Shown here: piece by piece, positions 16,157-24,329 of the stretch | Numbering within the stretch: position 1 is the first letter of the stretch | Layout: the number at the start of each line of letters is the position of its first letter | Assembly (NCBI GenBank): GCA_964013575.1 | Contig: CAXGWP010000021.1 | Span: 1 to 25,224 of the forward strand | Source of the DNA: BJGV01 sp964013575 | GTDB taxonomy: Bacteria; Pseudomonadota; Gammaproteobacteria; Burkholderiales; Nitrosomonadaceae | Reading direction: 5' to 3' | DNA: 25,224 bases | Position numbers and translations under genes: made by a program | Notes under the pieces: model-generated | Database searches by the model: none | The model's input: only the letters and a program-made list of their open reading frames with translations | What the model was told of the DNA's origin: nothing

Positions 16157-16954
16157 TCATACAAATTTATCTTTAGAAATTGTATTATTTATTGGTGAGC
16201 TAGGATTAGCATTATATGTTGTTCTCTTTTTCATTCTGCCTGCTAAGAAAGCGTTACGTCCTGCTTCTACCGCTTTTTTCATTGCTGAGGCCATTAATAT
16301 AGGGTTCTCTGATGCTGCAATTGCAGTATTCATTAGTACTCCATCACAGCCTAATTCCATTGCTATGGTCGCATCTGAAGCTGTTCCAACTCCAGCATCA
16401 ACAATAACTGGAACGTTAGAGTTATTGATAATTATTTCTAAATTCCATGGATTTAGGATGCCCATACCAGAACCGATTAGTGATGCTAGTGGCATTATTG
16501 CAACACAGCCAATATCTTCTAGTTGTTTAGCAACTATAGGGTCATCTGAGGTATATACCATAATATTAAACCCTTCTTTTATTAGAGTTTTTGCAGCTTT
16601 AATTGTTTCTAATACATTAGGGTATAGTGTACTTGGATCTCCAAGTACTTCTAATTTCACAAGATTGTGTCCATCAAGTAATTCACGAGCAAGTCGTAGA
16701 GTACGTATTGCATCATTAGCTGTGAAGCATCCAGCTGTATTAGGTAGCAGGGTAAATTCTGAAGGTGGAAGTAGGTCTAATAAATTTGGCTCATTAATAT
16801 TTTGACCAATATTAGTCCTACGAACTGCAATGGTTACAATTTGGGCCTTGCTTGCATCAATTGCTTCACGTGTTTGAGTAAAGTTTTTATATTTACCTGT
16901 TCCGACTAGAAGTCGTGATGAATATTCTTTGTCATGAATAATTAGGTTAGACAT
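16157..16954 (-). CDS. thiG: thiazole synthase ThiG
   Basis: ThiG builds the thiazole phosphate half of thiamine from deoxyxylulose 5-phosphate, dehydroglycine (or iminoglycine) and sulfur carried on ThiS. The 265 residues form a TIM barrel. It starts with LLVGTGKY at 15-22, has VTIAVRR at 40-46, the Schiff-base lysine Lys100 in VKLEVLGD, and the phosphate-binding VIVDAGVGTASDA and GCDGVLMNTAIA segments at about 180-215. The length is normal. It sits 53 bp downstream of thiS and 20 bp upstream of trmB. The other thiamine genes (thiC, thiE, thiF, and thiO or thiH) are not in the window. Confidence 0.97.
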   Translation of the reverse strand: MSNLIIHDKEYSSRLLVGTGKYKNFTQTREAIDASKAQIVTIAVRRTNIGQNINEPNLLDLLPPSEFTLLPNTAGCFTANDAIRTLRLARELLDGHNLVKLEVLGDPSTLYPNVLETIKAAKTLIKEGFNIMVYTSDDPIVAKQLEDIGCVAIMPLASLIGSGMGILNPWNLEIIINNSNVPVIVDAGVGTASDATIAMELGCDGVLMNTAIAASENPILMASAMKKAVEAGRNAFLAGRMKKRTTYNANPSSPINNTISKDKFV

Positions 16955-17007
16955 TTAATTTTTTAGCGTAGTTTACAGGGATAAGGAATATGTAATAATA
17001 AAAGGAA

Positions 17008-17211
17008 TCATCCTCCCCCCACAGCTACTACTATTTCAAGTTGGTCTCCGTCTGTTAGAGTTTGTTCCTTATATTTACTACGCGGAACGATCTGTCCGTT
17101 ATGCTCAATAGCAATGCGTGTTTTATTTAGCTCCATTCGTTCTAACAATTGAGTTATATTCAATGTAGCATCAAAATGCTGCGTCTGACCATTTATGATG
17201 AGTTGTATCAT
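17008..17211 (-). CDS. thiS: sulfur carrier protein ThiS
   Basis: A 67-residue ubiquitin-like protein ending in VGGG, the Gly-Gly tail that is adenylated by ThiF and loaded with sulfur as a thiocarboxylate before donation to ThiG. The fold pattern (MIQLIING start, a leucine-rich helix, AIEHNGQIVPRS, then DGDQLEIV) fits the family. It is the first gene of thiS-thiG-trmB. The upstream 148 bp, shared with divergent mutY, show no recognisable TPP riboswitch. The ribosome site is weak: an AGGA about 11 nt before the ATG. Confidence 0.94.
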   Translation of the reverse strand: MIQLIINGQTQHFDATLNITQLLERMELNKTRIAIEHNGQIVPRSKYKEQTLTDGDQLEIVVAVGGG

Positions 17212-17359
17212 TTTAAAAGAAATCCTGGGCCAGTTGAAAATGAGGAACCAATAAATTTTATTTTAGCATGCGAGTGTATCTGAATGGTAGAGTTGAATTT
17301 TCTTGGACCTACGATGGCTATGTTTAATTTTTATAAGTTATAGAGTTATCTAATTAATT

Positions 17360-18424
17360 TTGACTAATAAAAAAGATTATTATTTTTCATCTCAGCTAAT
17401 AAATTGGCAGAGAAAATATGGTAGACATAGCCTTCCTTGGCAGAATACGCGTGATCCATATGCTATTTGGGTATCTGAAATTATGTTACAGCAAACTAGG
17501 GTTGTTACAGTAATTCCATATTATAAAAGATTTTTAAAGTGTTATCCTAATATTGTTAGTCTTACATTAGTAACTCTTGATGAGGTTTTGGCTCTATGGA
17601 GCGGCTTAGGTTATTACTCACGTGGGAGAAATCTTTATAAGACAGCACATTTAATTGTGAAAGAATATCAAGGTAAATTTCCCTACGAAAATAATCATAT
17701 AAGGAAACTCCCTGGCATAGGTCGATCAACTGCTGCTGCAATACAGGTATTTGCATATGGAAAACGATATGCAATACTTGATGCTAATGTAAGGCGTATT
17801 CTTAAGAGATATTTTAGTATTAAGGGTTACCATATAGAAAAAATATTATGGGAAAAAGCAGAAGATTTATTACCAGAGATTAAAGTACGTGGTGATATAG
17901 AATCATATTCACAGGGACTGATGGATTTAGGGTCTATTATCTGTACTAAAAAAAATCCAAAATGTACTATATGTCCGATTCATTTTAGATGTGCTGCATT
18001 TCAGGGAAATAAAATAAATGAATTCACTATTATGGCGAGGCCTAGGAAGGCTATAGTGATTAAAGAAACTATGATGCTAATGATAATCATACAAAAAGAG
18101 ATTCTTTTAGAACGACGCCCGTTAGGGGGAATTTGGGGAGGGCTTTGGTGTTTTCCAGAAATATCAGTGAATGAGGATATTTTATTATATTGTAATCAAA
18201 AATTTGGGTTAAAGGTTAAGCAACTTACTCATCTGCCTCTAATTAATCATTCTTTTACACATTTTAAATTGAGAATTTATCCGAAATTAATGTTATCAAA
18301 TTCGAAGAAATTATTGGCTAATAGTGGTAATCTAAAATGGATAACTTTTAATCAAGCACTAGAACTTGGAATTCCAGCGCCAGTGAGGCGATTATTAAAT
18401 TTAAGCATAGATAAACTAAAGTGA
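17360..18424 (+). CDS. mutY: adenine DNA glycosylase MutY
   Basis: MutY removes adenine mispaired with 8-oxoguanine. The 354 residues contain the catalytic Glu40 in SEIMLQQTR, a helix-hairpin-helix LPGIGRSTAAAI at 117-128 and the catalytic Asp141 in ILDANVRR. The four cluster cysteines are 195, 202, 205 and 211 (C-x6-C-x2-C-x5-C) for [4Fe-4S]. A C-terminal NUDIX-like 8-oxoG-recognition domain from about 230 includes HSFTHF near 307. The start used is TTG 17360; there is no in-frame ATG before residue 42, inside the catalytic region, so a non-ATG start is required. A good Shine-Dalgarno is lacking. Its stop overlaps the next gene (TGATG). Confidence 0.95.
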   Translation: MTNKKDYYFSSQLINWQRKYGRHSLPWQNTRDPYAIWVSEIMLQQTRVVTVIPYYKRFLKCYPNIVSLTLVTLDEVLALWSGLGYYSRGRNLYKTAHLIVKEYQGKFPYENNHIRKLPGIGRSTAAAIQVFAYGKRYAILDANVRRILKRYFSIKGYHIEKILWEKAEDLLPEIKVRGDIESYSQGLMDLGSIICTKKNPKCTICPIHFRCAAFQGNKINEFTIMARPRKAIVIKETMMLMIIIQKEILLERRPLGGIWGGLWCFPEISVNEDILLYCNQKFGLKVKQLTHLPLINHSFTHFKLRIYPKLMLSNSKKLLANSGNLKWITFNQALELGIPAPVRRLLNLSIDKLK

Positions 18425-19044
18425 TGGAAACTTCTAAGGACTGGAGAAATAAAAAGAGGTCTGAGTTGCTAGCCCTTAGGAAAACAATTACTAATAATGA
18501 TCGCATGCAATGGAGTAAGAAGATAACTAATTTATTAGAGAACAGTTTTCCAACATTATATAGTAGCTCAATTGGTTTTTATTGGCCGTGTCATGGAGAG
18601 TATGACCCATATACTGCAATGATTTCATTACAAAGGCATGGTGCAACAATCGCCTTACCTGAGGTAGAAGGAAGGAAGAAGCCATTATGTTTTCGTAGAT
18701 GGTGGGATGGGGTACCGATGAAAATTGGTGCTTATAATATTCCTGTTCCTGACAATACTGAATTAGTAATATTAAATGCAATGATAGTCCCTATGCTTGG
18801 CTTTGATCAAAAGGGGTACCGACTTGGTTATGGAGGTGGTTACTATGATCGTACAATTTTTAGTATCAATCCGCGCCCTCTAGTTATTGGTGTGGCATTT
18901 GAGATTTCACGATTAGATAACATCTATCCTAATTCGCAAGATGTAGCAATGGATTTTATTGTTACTGAATTAGGTGTTTATCAGGTATCTAAGAAGGGAA
19001 TATCATTAATATCTATAAATAAGTGTGCAATAGAGAGCTTATAG
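18424..19044 (+). CDS. fau: 5-formyltetrahydrofolate cyclo-ligase
   Basis: The enzyme converts 5-formyl-THF to 5,10-methenyl-THF with ATP, recycling folate; older names are ygfA and MTHFS. The ~206 residues show the basic N-terminal helix RNKKRSELLALRK, the GFYWPCHGEYDP segment and the ATP/folate signature LGFDQKGYRLGYGGGYYDR near 120-140. The last is diagnostic. The ATG at 18424 overlaps the mutY stop by one base (TGATG); a GTG at 18421 immediately upstream is an alternative adding one residue. The overlap implies translational coupling with mutY. An AT-only hairpin follows before the convergent ubiX. Confidence 0.93.
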   Translation: METSKDWRNKKRSELLALRKTITNNDRMQWSKKITNLLENSFPTLYSSSIGFYWPCHGEYDPYTAMISLQRHGATIALPEVEGRKKPLCFRRWWDGVPMKIGAYNIPVPDNTELVILNAMIVPMLGFDQKGYRLGYGGGYYDRTIFSINPRPLVIGVAFEISRLDNIYPNSQDVAMDFIVTELGVYQVSKKGISLISINKCAIESL

Positions 19045-19086
19045 CTAGGAAGTATTTTTAATACATTAATAAAATTTTTAAATATT

Positions 19087-19698
19087 TTATTCCCCCCAGC
19101 GTGGAATAAGAGAGTGTTCTATATTTATATGATCAAGTATTCTTGCAACTACAAAATCTACTAGATCTTGTACGCTCTTTGGGTGATGATAGAACCCAGG
19201 GTTTGCAGGCAGTATAACGGAGCCACAACGAATTAATTTTTGCATATTATCTAGGTGAGTGGCTGAGAAAGGTGTTTCACGAGGAACTAGTATAACTTTT
19301 CTATTCTCTTTCAACATTACGTCTGCAGCACGTTCTATTAGATTTTGTGCTAGCCCTGAAGAAATTGCTGCTAATGTTCCCATAGTACAGGGGCAGATAA
19401 TCATAGCATCTGCTAGATTAGATCCAGATGCTACAGGTGCAAACCATTCTTTCTGTCCAAATATACGTAACTGACCTTTTTTTGTTTTAAAATGATTATT
19501 TAAAAATTCTTCTGTTTCTTTTATACGAGAAGATAGAGTTAACTTAATCTCTTGCTGAGCAACAATTTGTGCAGCCTGAGAATACATTAGAAAGACATTA
19601 TTTTTACTATCTAATATTTTTTCTAAAAGTCTTATACCATAATGCATACCAGAGGCCCCAGTAAATGCAATAGTAAATGTTCGTGGTGTAACTATCAT
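19087..19698 (-). CDS. ubiX: flavin prenyltransferase UbiX
   Basis: UbiX attaches a dimethylallyl group to FMN, making the prenyl-FMN cofactor needed by UbiD decarboxylase in ubiquinone synthesis. The 203 residues start with the flavin-binding TIAFTGASGMHYG near 9-21. They contain IICPCTMGTLAAI-x2-GLAQNLIERAADV in the middle and end with the family's NPGFYHHP and VDFVVARILD segments. The ATG overlaps the hprK stop by four bases (ATGA), so translation is coupled to hprK. In betaproteobacteria the gene after hprK is more often rapZ, so this position is unusual. It is convergent with the folate gene. Confidence 0.95.
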   Translation of the reverse strand: MIVTPRTFTIAFTGASGMHYGIRLLEKILDSKNNVFLMYSQAAQIVAQQEIKLTLSSRIKETEEFLNNHFKTKKGQLRIFGQKEWFAPVASGSNLADAMIICPCTMGTLAAISSGLAQNLIERAADVMLKENRKVILVPRETPFSATHLDNMQKLIRCGSVILPANPGFYHHPKSVQDLVDFVVARILDHINIEHSLIPRWGE

Positions 19699-20654
19699 TT
19701 TATTATGTCTCTAATATTCTTAGTTTGCATTTCTTGTTCATGACGATCAAGAAAACTTTTAGTACTGTCCATGCCACGTGATTGTAGGATATAGTTACGT
19801 ACAGCTGCTTCAACTAGTACAGCTAAATTCCTTCCTGCAGCAACAGGTATAATTACTTTACGTATATTTATACCCATAATCTCCTCATTAACATTGTTAA
19901 TAGGGAGACGTTCAAGTGTATTAAAATCGGAGCTGTTAGCTTTCTGTAAATGCACTATTAGATCTAAATTTTTTCTTCTGCGTACTGCAGTTTCGCCAAA
20001 AATAGTACGGATATTTAGCATGCCAAGTCCACGCACCTCAAGGAAATCACGTAATATTTCTGGGCAATTACCTTCTAATGTTTCTGGGGCTATACGATTG
20101 AGTTCTACTACGTCATCTGCAACAAGGCCATGTCCACGACTCACTAATTCTAGTGCAAGTTCACTTTTACCAACACCACTTTCTCCAGTAATCATGATGC
20201 CCATTCCTAATACATCTAATAGGACACCGTGCATACTATCTGATGTTGCAAGTACACGCCAGAGATATGGGCGTAATTGCCACATTACTTCTAGGCTTGA
20301 TCGTTCTGCACAGATGAAAGGGGTATGAGTAGATTCAGCTAATATACTCAATGATTCAGGTATGGATACGCTACCAGCAGCTATGATACATGACATACCG
20401 CTTTCGGCAAGCTGTTGCATATTATTCTTTAGTGTTTGAGAATCAATTCGATTAAGATAATCAGCTTCTTCTTTGCTTAATACTTGTATCCAGTTTGGGT
20501 GGATAAAGTTTAGGTGGCCAATTAAACCCTGATTAGTTTTAGATATTGTTTCATCTATAAGTTTTTTATCACCATCTTTTTCACCTGATTTCCAGGTTAG
20601 TCCAAGCTTTTCTCTATTCTCTTCAAATAATTGAGTTATACTAATTTGATGCAT
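19695..20654 (-). CDS. hprK: HPr kinase/phosphorylase
   Basis: HprK phosphorylates and dephosphorylates a serine of HPr-type proteins; in proteobacteria it usually belongs to a truncated regulatory PTS rather than sugar uptake. The 319 residues have an N-terminal DRTGG-like domain at about 1-130 and a C-terminal kinase domain. The latter shows His142, Walker A GESGVGKS at 157-164, the VADDVVEL segment at 178-185 and the signature EVRGLGMLNIRTIFG at 206-220. Both activities' key residues appear intact. The ATG lies 14 bp inside the 3' end of ptsN, and the stop overlaps ubiX by four bases. No gene for HPr or EI lies in the window. Confidence 0.96.
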   Translation of the reverse strand: MHQISITQLFEENREKLGLTWKSGEKDGDKKLIDETISKTNQGLIGHLNFIHPNWIQVLSKEEADYLNRIDSQTLKNNMQQLAESGMSCIIAAGSVSIPESLSILAESTHTPFICAERSSLEVMWQLRPYLWRVLATSDSMHGVLLDVLGMGIMITGESGVGKSELALELVSRGHGLVADDVVELNRIAPETLEGNCPEILRDFLEVRGLGMLNIRTIFGETAVRRRKNLDLIVHLQKANSSDFNTLERLPINNVNEEIMGINIRKVIIPVAAGRNLAVLVEAAVRNYILQSRGMDSTKSFLDRHEQEMQTKNIRDIIK

Positions 20655-21108
20655 CCGGTGTCCAATTAGAAATTATCTTATGAGTATCTTCAGAGTTTTC
20701 ACTTGTTAATAGCAGTTCACGAAAACCTTTAATACTAAACATTTGCGCAAGTTCGCTTAAGATTTGTAAATGCTGATCAGTTGCTTTTTCTGGTACAAGT
20801 AGAATACAAATAAGATTTACTGGTTTCCCATCTGGAGCATCAAATAATATTGGATTTTTCATTCTAACAAATGCTGCAGTGGCCTTATGTAAGCCTTTTA
20901 TTCTTCCATGTGGGATTGCAACCCCTTGTCCTAACCCAGTAGACCCAAGTTTTTCTCTTGCAAATAGACTATCAAATACCTTGTTTCTTGCAATATGTGA
21001 AGTATTTTCAAATAATAACCCTACCTGCTCAAATACCCTCTTTTTGCTTGTAGCATCTAAGTCCATGATTATATTTGATAGCGGTAATAGTTCTGTAATA
21101 AGGTTCAT
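20641..21108 (-). CDS. ptsN: PTS IIA-like nitrogen regulatory protein (EIIA-Ntr)
   Basis: A 155-residue EIIA domain of the fructose/mannitol type. The phosphorylatable histidine is His67 in GVAIPHGR, followed by the ICILLVPE and HLQILSELAQMF segments. EIIA-Ntr is the end acceptor of the nitrogen PTS and regulates potassium and nitrogen physiology by protein contacts. It overlaps hprK by 14 bp, so the kinase and the acceptor are made from one message. It lies 146 bp downstream of hpf. In the usual arrangement rpoN-hpf-ptsN, the sigma-54 gene would be two genes upstream; it is missing here. Confidence 0.95.
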   Translation of the reverse strand: MNLITELLPLSNIIMDLDATSKKRVFEQVGLLFENTSHIARNKVFDSLFAREKLGSTGLGQGVAIPHGRIKGLHKATAAFVRMKNPILFDAPDGKPVNLICILLVPEKATDQHLQILSELAQMFSIKGFRELLLTSENSEDTHKIISNWTPDASN

Positions 21109-21254
21109 ATCAAGACTTGATTTTAATTAATTAGATCTAAAAGTTTTATTAAGATAAATAGAATTATTTGTTTCTAGATTAAATGTTAAATATAAGAATA
21201 TTTTTAGCCTTTTTATGGCATATATTTCTTCCTGGAGTTAACAAAAATAAATTA

Positions 21255-21575
21255 TTATAGGATTTGGTGCTTAGATGTAGTATTATTGCGATAATCTGTA
21301 TTTTTTTCCTTATATTTCAATATCTTACGGTCCAATTTATTAATCAGTCTATCAATAGATGCATACATATTAGCACTGTTTGTTTCGACAAAGATATCCT
21401 TTCCACGAACATGTACATTAGCTTCTGCATTCTGATTTAAATTTTCTACAGATAGCGTCACATTAATATCCATAACATGGTTAAAATGACGTTTAATCTT
21501 AGTTATTTTTGTATTAACATACTCTCGCATAGCTGGAGTAATATCAATATGATGACCAGTAAGATGTAGATTCAT
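21255..21575 (-). CDS. hpf: ribosome hibernation promoting factor, short form
   Basis: A 106-residue HPF/YfiA (RaiA) family protein. It opens with MNLHLTGHHIDITPAMREYV and has the HFNHVMDINVTLSVE strand and an AEANVHV-x-GKDIFVE segment, followed by the MYASIDRLINKLDRKI helix. It lacks the C-terminal extension of long HPF. It binds the small ribosomal subunit and promotes dimerised, inactive ribosomes in stationary phase. A strong AAGGAG ribosome site precedes the ATG by 5 nt, the best one in this block. With 191 bp of free DNA upstream it probably has its own promoter. Confidence 0.95.
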   Translation of the reverse strand: MNLHLTGHHIDITPAMREYVNTKITKIKRHFNHVMDINVTLSVENLNQNAEANVHVRGKDIFVETNSANMYASIDRLINKLDRKILKYKEKNTDYRNNTTSKHQIL

Positions 21576-21766
21576 GATAGCTCCTTAAATTAAGTTAATT
21601 CTCATATTAAGTATTACTATTTAATTCAAGTATAAATTGTTATGCTAAATTTATTAGTTCCTGTAATTTAATAATAAAATACTATAATCACAAAAGACGG
21701 GAAATTTATTCATAAGCTTATAGCTATAATAATTCTTAGTTAAATTATATCAATTGATCTTTGACT
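21576..21766. other. gene-free hpf-lptB gap where rpoN is expected
   Basis: The 191-bp AT-rich spacer holds the hpf ribosome site and presumably its promoter. On the minus strand every frame is broken by stops. I see none of the conserved pieces of sigma-54, such as the C-terminal RpoN box with ARRTVAKYR. In most beta- and gammaproteobacteria rpoN fills this position. Confidence 0.75.
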
Positions 21767-22489
21767 CTATAGTTTGAAATGTTCTCCTAAATATACCTTT
21801 CTCACACTTTCATTACAAATAATTTCATCTGGTACGCCATTAGCTAATACGTTGCCTTCACTAATAATATAGGCTCGATCGCAGATTCCTAATGTTTCTC
21901 TAACATTATGGTCTGTAATAAGAACGCCAATATTACGTTCTTTCAGAAAATTAATTATTCGTTGAATATCAAGAACTGCTATAGGGTCTACTCCTGCAAA
22001 TGGTTCATCTAGCAGTATGAAGCGTGGTTGTGTTGCCAGTGCTCGGGCAATTTCAACGCGACGGCGCTCTCCACCAGATAGGCCTTGTGCTGGATTATTT
22101 CTTAGGTGGCTAATATTGAGATCTTCTAATAAATTATCAAGGTGTTGCTCTATCTCATTAGTATTATAATCCTGTAATTCTAGTACTGCACATATATTAT
22201 CAGCCACAGAAAGGTGCCTGAAAATTGAAGCTTCTTGTGGTAGATAGCCAAGCCCTAGAAGGGCACGGCGATGTACTGGCATTTTACTTAAGTCAAGACC
22301 ATCTAATGATATACTTCCACTATCAAGTGGCACTAGCCCTACGATCATATAGAAGCAGGTGGTTTTGCCGGCACCATTAGGCCCTAGTAAACCAACGACT
22401 TCTCCACTTGAAACAGAAATGGATACTTCTTGGACTACATTACGAGATTTATAACTTTTTTTTAATTTATTAGCTTTTAATTCATTCAT
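21767..22489 (-). CDS. lptB: LPS export ABC transporter ATPase LptB
   Basis: The cytoplasmic ATPase that drives LPS extraction by LptFG from the inner membrane. From ATG 22489 it is 240 residues, matching E. coli LptB (241). It begins MNELKANKLKKSYKSR and has Walker A GPNGAGKTT at 36-44, signature LSGGERRRVEIARAL, Walker B FILLDEPFAGVDP and switch His in ITDHNVRE. An upstream in-frame ATG at 22522 adds 11 basic residues that only shadow lptA coding sequence, so I prefer 22489. The start overlaps the lptA stop by 8 bp (ATGAATGA), implying coupling. lptF and lptG are not in the window. Confidence 0.96.
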   Translation of the reverse strand: MNELKANKLKKSYKSRNVVQEVSISVSSGEVVGLLGPNGAGKTTCFYMIVGLVPLDSGSISLDGLDLSKMPVHRRALLGLGYLPQEASIFRHLSVADNICAVLELQDYNTNEIEQHLDNLLEDLNISHLRNNPAQGLSGGERRRVEIARALATQPRFILLDEPFAGVDPIAVLDIQRIINFLKERNIGVLITDHNVRETLGICDRAYIISEGNVLANGVPDEIICNESVRKVYLGEHFKL

Positions 22490-23009
22490 TCTTGTTTTTT
22501 TTCTTGGGTTGTATGACTGCATGCACCCTTTTCTTAGGGCCAGATACCCCTTGATAGTTCACTTTAAAAAATCCTGTTTCAGCTTCATAAGATATATATC
22601 CTCCATGTACTTCATCAGCTCCACGCCTTAGCCTTGCTTGCTTAAAGAATTCTACCTTTTGGGCTTTGTTGTCAAATTTCATGCGTTCACCCCATCCCTC
22701 TACATATTCATTTTTACCTTCTCTTTTTTGTCGGTAGCTTACTAAGTTTCCATAGGCTATGAAATTTTGGAATCCATCTTTATCTTCCTCTATTACCATT
22801 TTGTCAGATCTGATTACCATAGTTCCTTGAGTTAATACTACATTTCCAGTAAAAACACTTACTCTATTTTTATTATTTGAACGCCCAGTATTTTCAACTG
22901 TTGCACGATCAGATTCTAAATGAACTGGTTTGTCGCGATCAGCACGCTCTGCAAATGTAGAATCTGTGAATAAGATTCCTAAGAGAAAAAAAATAGTAAC
23001 AAGTTTCAT
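22482..23009 (-). CDS. lptA: LPS export periplasmic bridge protein LptA
   Basis: A 175-residue OstA-like protein with a Sec signal peptide cleaved after residue 20 (STFA|ER). The mature part shows the jelly-roll repeat pattern: DKPVHLESDRATVE, an FTGNVVLTQGTMVIRSDKM segment, and ARLRRG-x-DEVHGGYISYE near the C-terminus. LptA monomers stack to form the periplasmic bridge for LPS between LptC and LptDE. The gene lies between lptC, 33 bp upstream, and lptB, which overlaps it by 8 bp. The lysine-rich tail after about residue 165 is slightly longer than usual. Confidence 0.94.
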   Translation of the reverse strand: MKLVTIFFLLGILFTDSTFAERADRDKPVHLESDRATVENTGRSNNKNRVSVFTGNVVLTQGTMVIRSDKMVIEEDKDGFQNFIAYGNLVSYRQKREGKNEYVEGWGERMKFDNKAQKVEFFKQARLRRGADEVHGGYISYEAETGFFKVNYQGVSGPKKRVHAVIQPKKKNKNE

Positions 23010-23042
23010 AATTTACAGTTATTGTACAGCACAAGAAAATCC

Positions 23043-23633
23043 TTAGTGAGCCTTATTATGTGCAAACTTTACTTTTGACAATAAATGAATAGTTTGTGTT
23101 CTATTATCAATTTCTACTCCAATTGCATTAATAATATTATTATTCTGGATAATAGTTACAGGTTTATTTGTTTTTGCAGTGTCGTTATCACGATTGATAT
23201 GTAGATAACTAGTAGTCATAGTTGTTATTTTATTCTTATTTTCATTTCTATTATTACCACTATTATCGTACCGTATTACTTTAACATTGCCATGTAGATA
23301 GATATCTGCATCGCCAGACATATTAGCTTTGTCAGCCTTTGCCCGCATTCCAGATTCATTAACTTTAGAATTTATAAGTCGAGGTTGCTCAAAATATGTT
23401 GTGTTATCGGCTATAAAATGGAACATTCTTTTTGCTAAAAGATTCTCATGATTTCCGCTAATATGATCCACACTATATGCGGAGAAATTTTCCATTATGT
23501 AATCTGGGTTTTCCTGAAAAGACTCTTCTTTCTCCCTTGTTGATTGCCAAACAGTTTTATCTGCCCAGAATGTGGCAAGTGCAATTAAAGTAATTAGGAT
23601 GAGTGGGAATTTATTAGGTAAGCCTTTAATCAT
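23043..23633 (-). CDS. lptC: LPS export bitopic protein LptC
   Basis: A 196-residue protein with one N-terminal membrane anchor at about 9-24 and a periplasmic beta-jelly-roll domain. The domain contains YIMENFSAYSVD and an AKRMFHF segment, then DIYLHGNVKV and repeated strand patterns. LptC docks on the LptB2FG complex and passes LPS to LptA. LptC sequences diverge strongly, so position between kdsC and lptA is important support. The ATG overlaps the kdsC stop by four bases (ATGA). The mature region is unusually asparagine-rich (an NNRNENKNK segment), probably reflecting AT-biased composition. Confidence 0.9.
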   Translation of the reverse strand: MIKGLPNKFPLILITLIALATFWADKTVWQSTREKEESFQENPDYIMENFSAYSVDHISGNHENLLAKRMFHFIADNTTYFEQPRLINSKVNESGMRAKADKANMSGDADIYLHGNVKVIRYDNSGNNRNENKNKITTMTTSYLHINRDNDTAKTNKPVTIIQNNNIINAIGVEIDNRTQTIHLLSKVKFAHNKAH

Positions 23634-24154
23634 TTCAGGTATTTATTCAATTGGGTTTCCAATGTGCCTTGTGCAAGCATTATTATTTCACAGACTTCAC
23701 GGACTGCACCATAAGCACTTTCTGATTTTGTAACATAATGCGCGTTATTTTTAACTAGAACTGGTGCATTTGGAACAGAAACAGCAAGCCCACATCGGGT
23801 CATTATTGGTAAGTCAATTAAATCATCACCGATATAAGCACATGAAGTCATATTAATTTTTAATTTCTTTACCAGAGTTTCGAATGTTTTTAGTTTATTT
23901 TTTTTACCCTGATATAGCATAGATATATTTAAATTTTCAGCACGTAACTTTACACAACGTGATTCTCTTGCTGTAATAATTGCAAGCTCAACACCACTTT
24001 CTTTAAGCATTTTCATACCATGCCCATCTCTACTATTAAAAGCTTTAATTTCTTCTCCGCTATCTTGTAGATATAGTGACCCATCTGTAAGGACACCATC
24101 AACATCAAATATCACAACTTGAATATTTTTTGCTTTCTTTATCACATCATACAT
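23630..24154 (-). CDS. kdsC: 3-deoxy-D-manno-octulosonate 8-phosphate phosphatase KdsC
   Basis: A HAD-family phosphatase giving free Kdo for lipid A-core synthesis. The 174 residues show FDVDGVLTDG with Asp17 and Asp19, the KAFNSRDGHGMKML segment, ITARES at 59-64 with the motif II Thr, and YIGDDLIDLPIM near 117-128 as motif III/IV. The length and lack of a cap domain are typical of KdsC tetramers. It heads the leftward lpt block and overlaps lptC by four bases. In many relatives kdsD (arabinose 5-phosphate isomerase) lies directly upstream; here that place is a 339-bp non-coding region and tRNA-Lys. Confidence 0.95.
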   Translation of the reverse strand: MYDVIKKAKNIQVVIFDVDGVLTDGSLYLQDSGEEIKAFNSRDGHGMKMLKESGVELAIITARESRCVKLRAENLNISMLYQGKKNKLKTFETLVKKLKINMTSCAYIGDDLIDLPIMTRCGLAVSVPNAPVLVKNNAHYVTKSESAYGAVREVCEIIMLAQGTLETQLNKYLK

Positions 24155-24329
24155 TTATTTCTCAGCAAGAAGAAGTTTGAAAATGCCACTCAATGACATT
24201 ACAAAAATAGAATTCTAATTTTTATAATTTCCAATAACACAACATTATGATATGGCTATTCAATTTATTATTTTAGCGTGAGAAGGTGTTATTTGGAAAG
24301 TATACTAAACATCCTAGCTATCTTTTGTT

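Noticed and set aside
16365..16805. A 146-codon open frame on the plus strand inside thiG
   Set aside because: It is antisense to a full-length, clearly functional thiG, has low-complexity serine/isoleucine composition and no ribosome site: a shadow frame.
17212..17359. TPP riboswitch before thiS
   Set aside because: I looked on the minus strand for the conserved thi-box CTGAGA and the ACCTGA-type partner segments; neither is present.
19061..19091. A/T-only inverted repeat AATAAAAT/ATTTTATT between the folate gene and ubiX as a bidirectional terminator
   Set aside because: The stem has no G-C pairs, so it would be very unstable, and such repeats arise easily in AT-rich DNA.
19894..20328. 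A 144-codon plus-strand open frame inside hprK
   Set aside because: Antisense shadow of the intact HPr kinase gene; arginine/serine-rich translation with no domain pattern.
21109..21254. Small HPr-like gene between hpf and ptsN
   Set aside because: All frames in the 146 bp are broken and no HPr histidine motif is seen.
22490..22522. Longer N-terminus for lptB starting at ATG 22522
   Set aside because: The 11 added residues overlap lptA coding sequence and precede the family's normal start; length from 22489 matches E. coli LptB.
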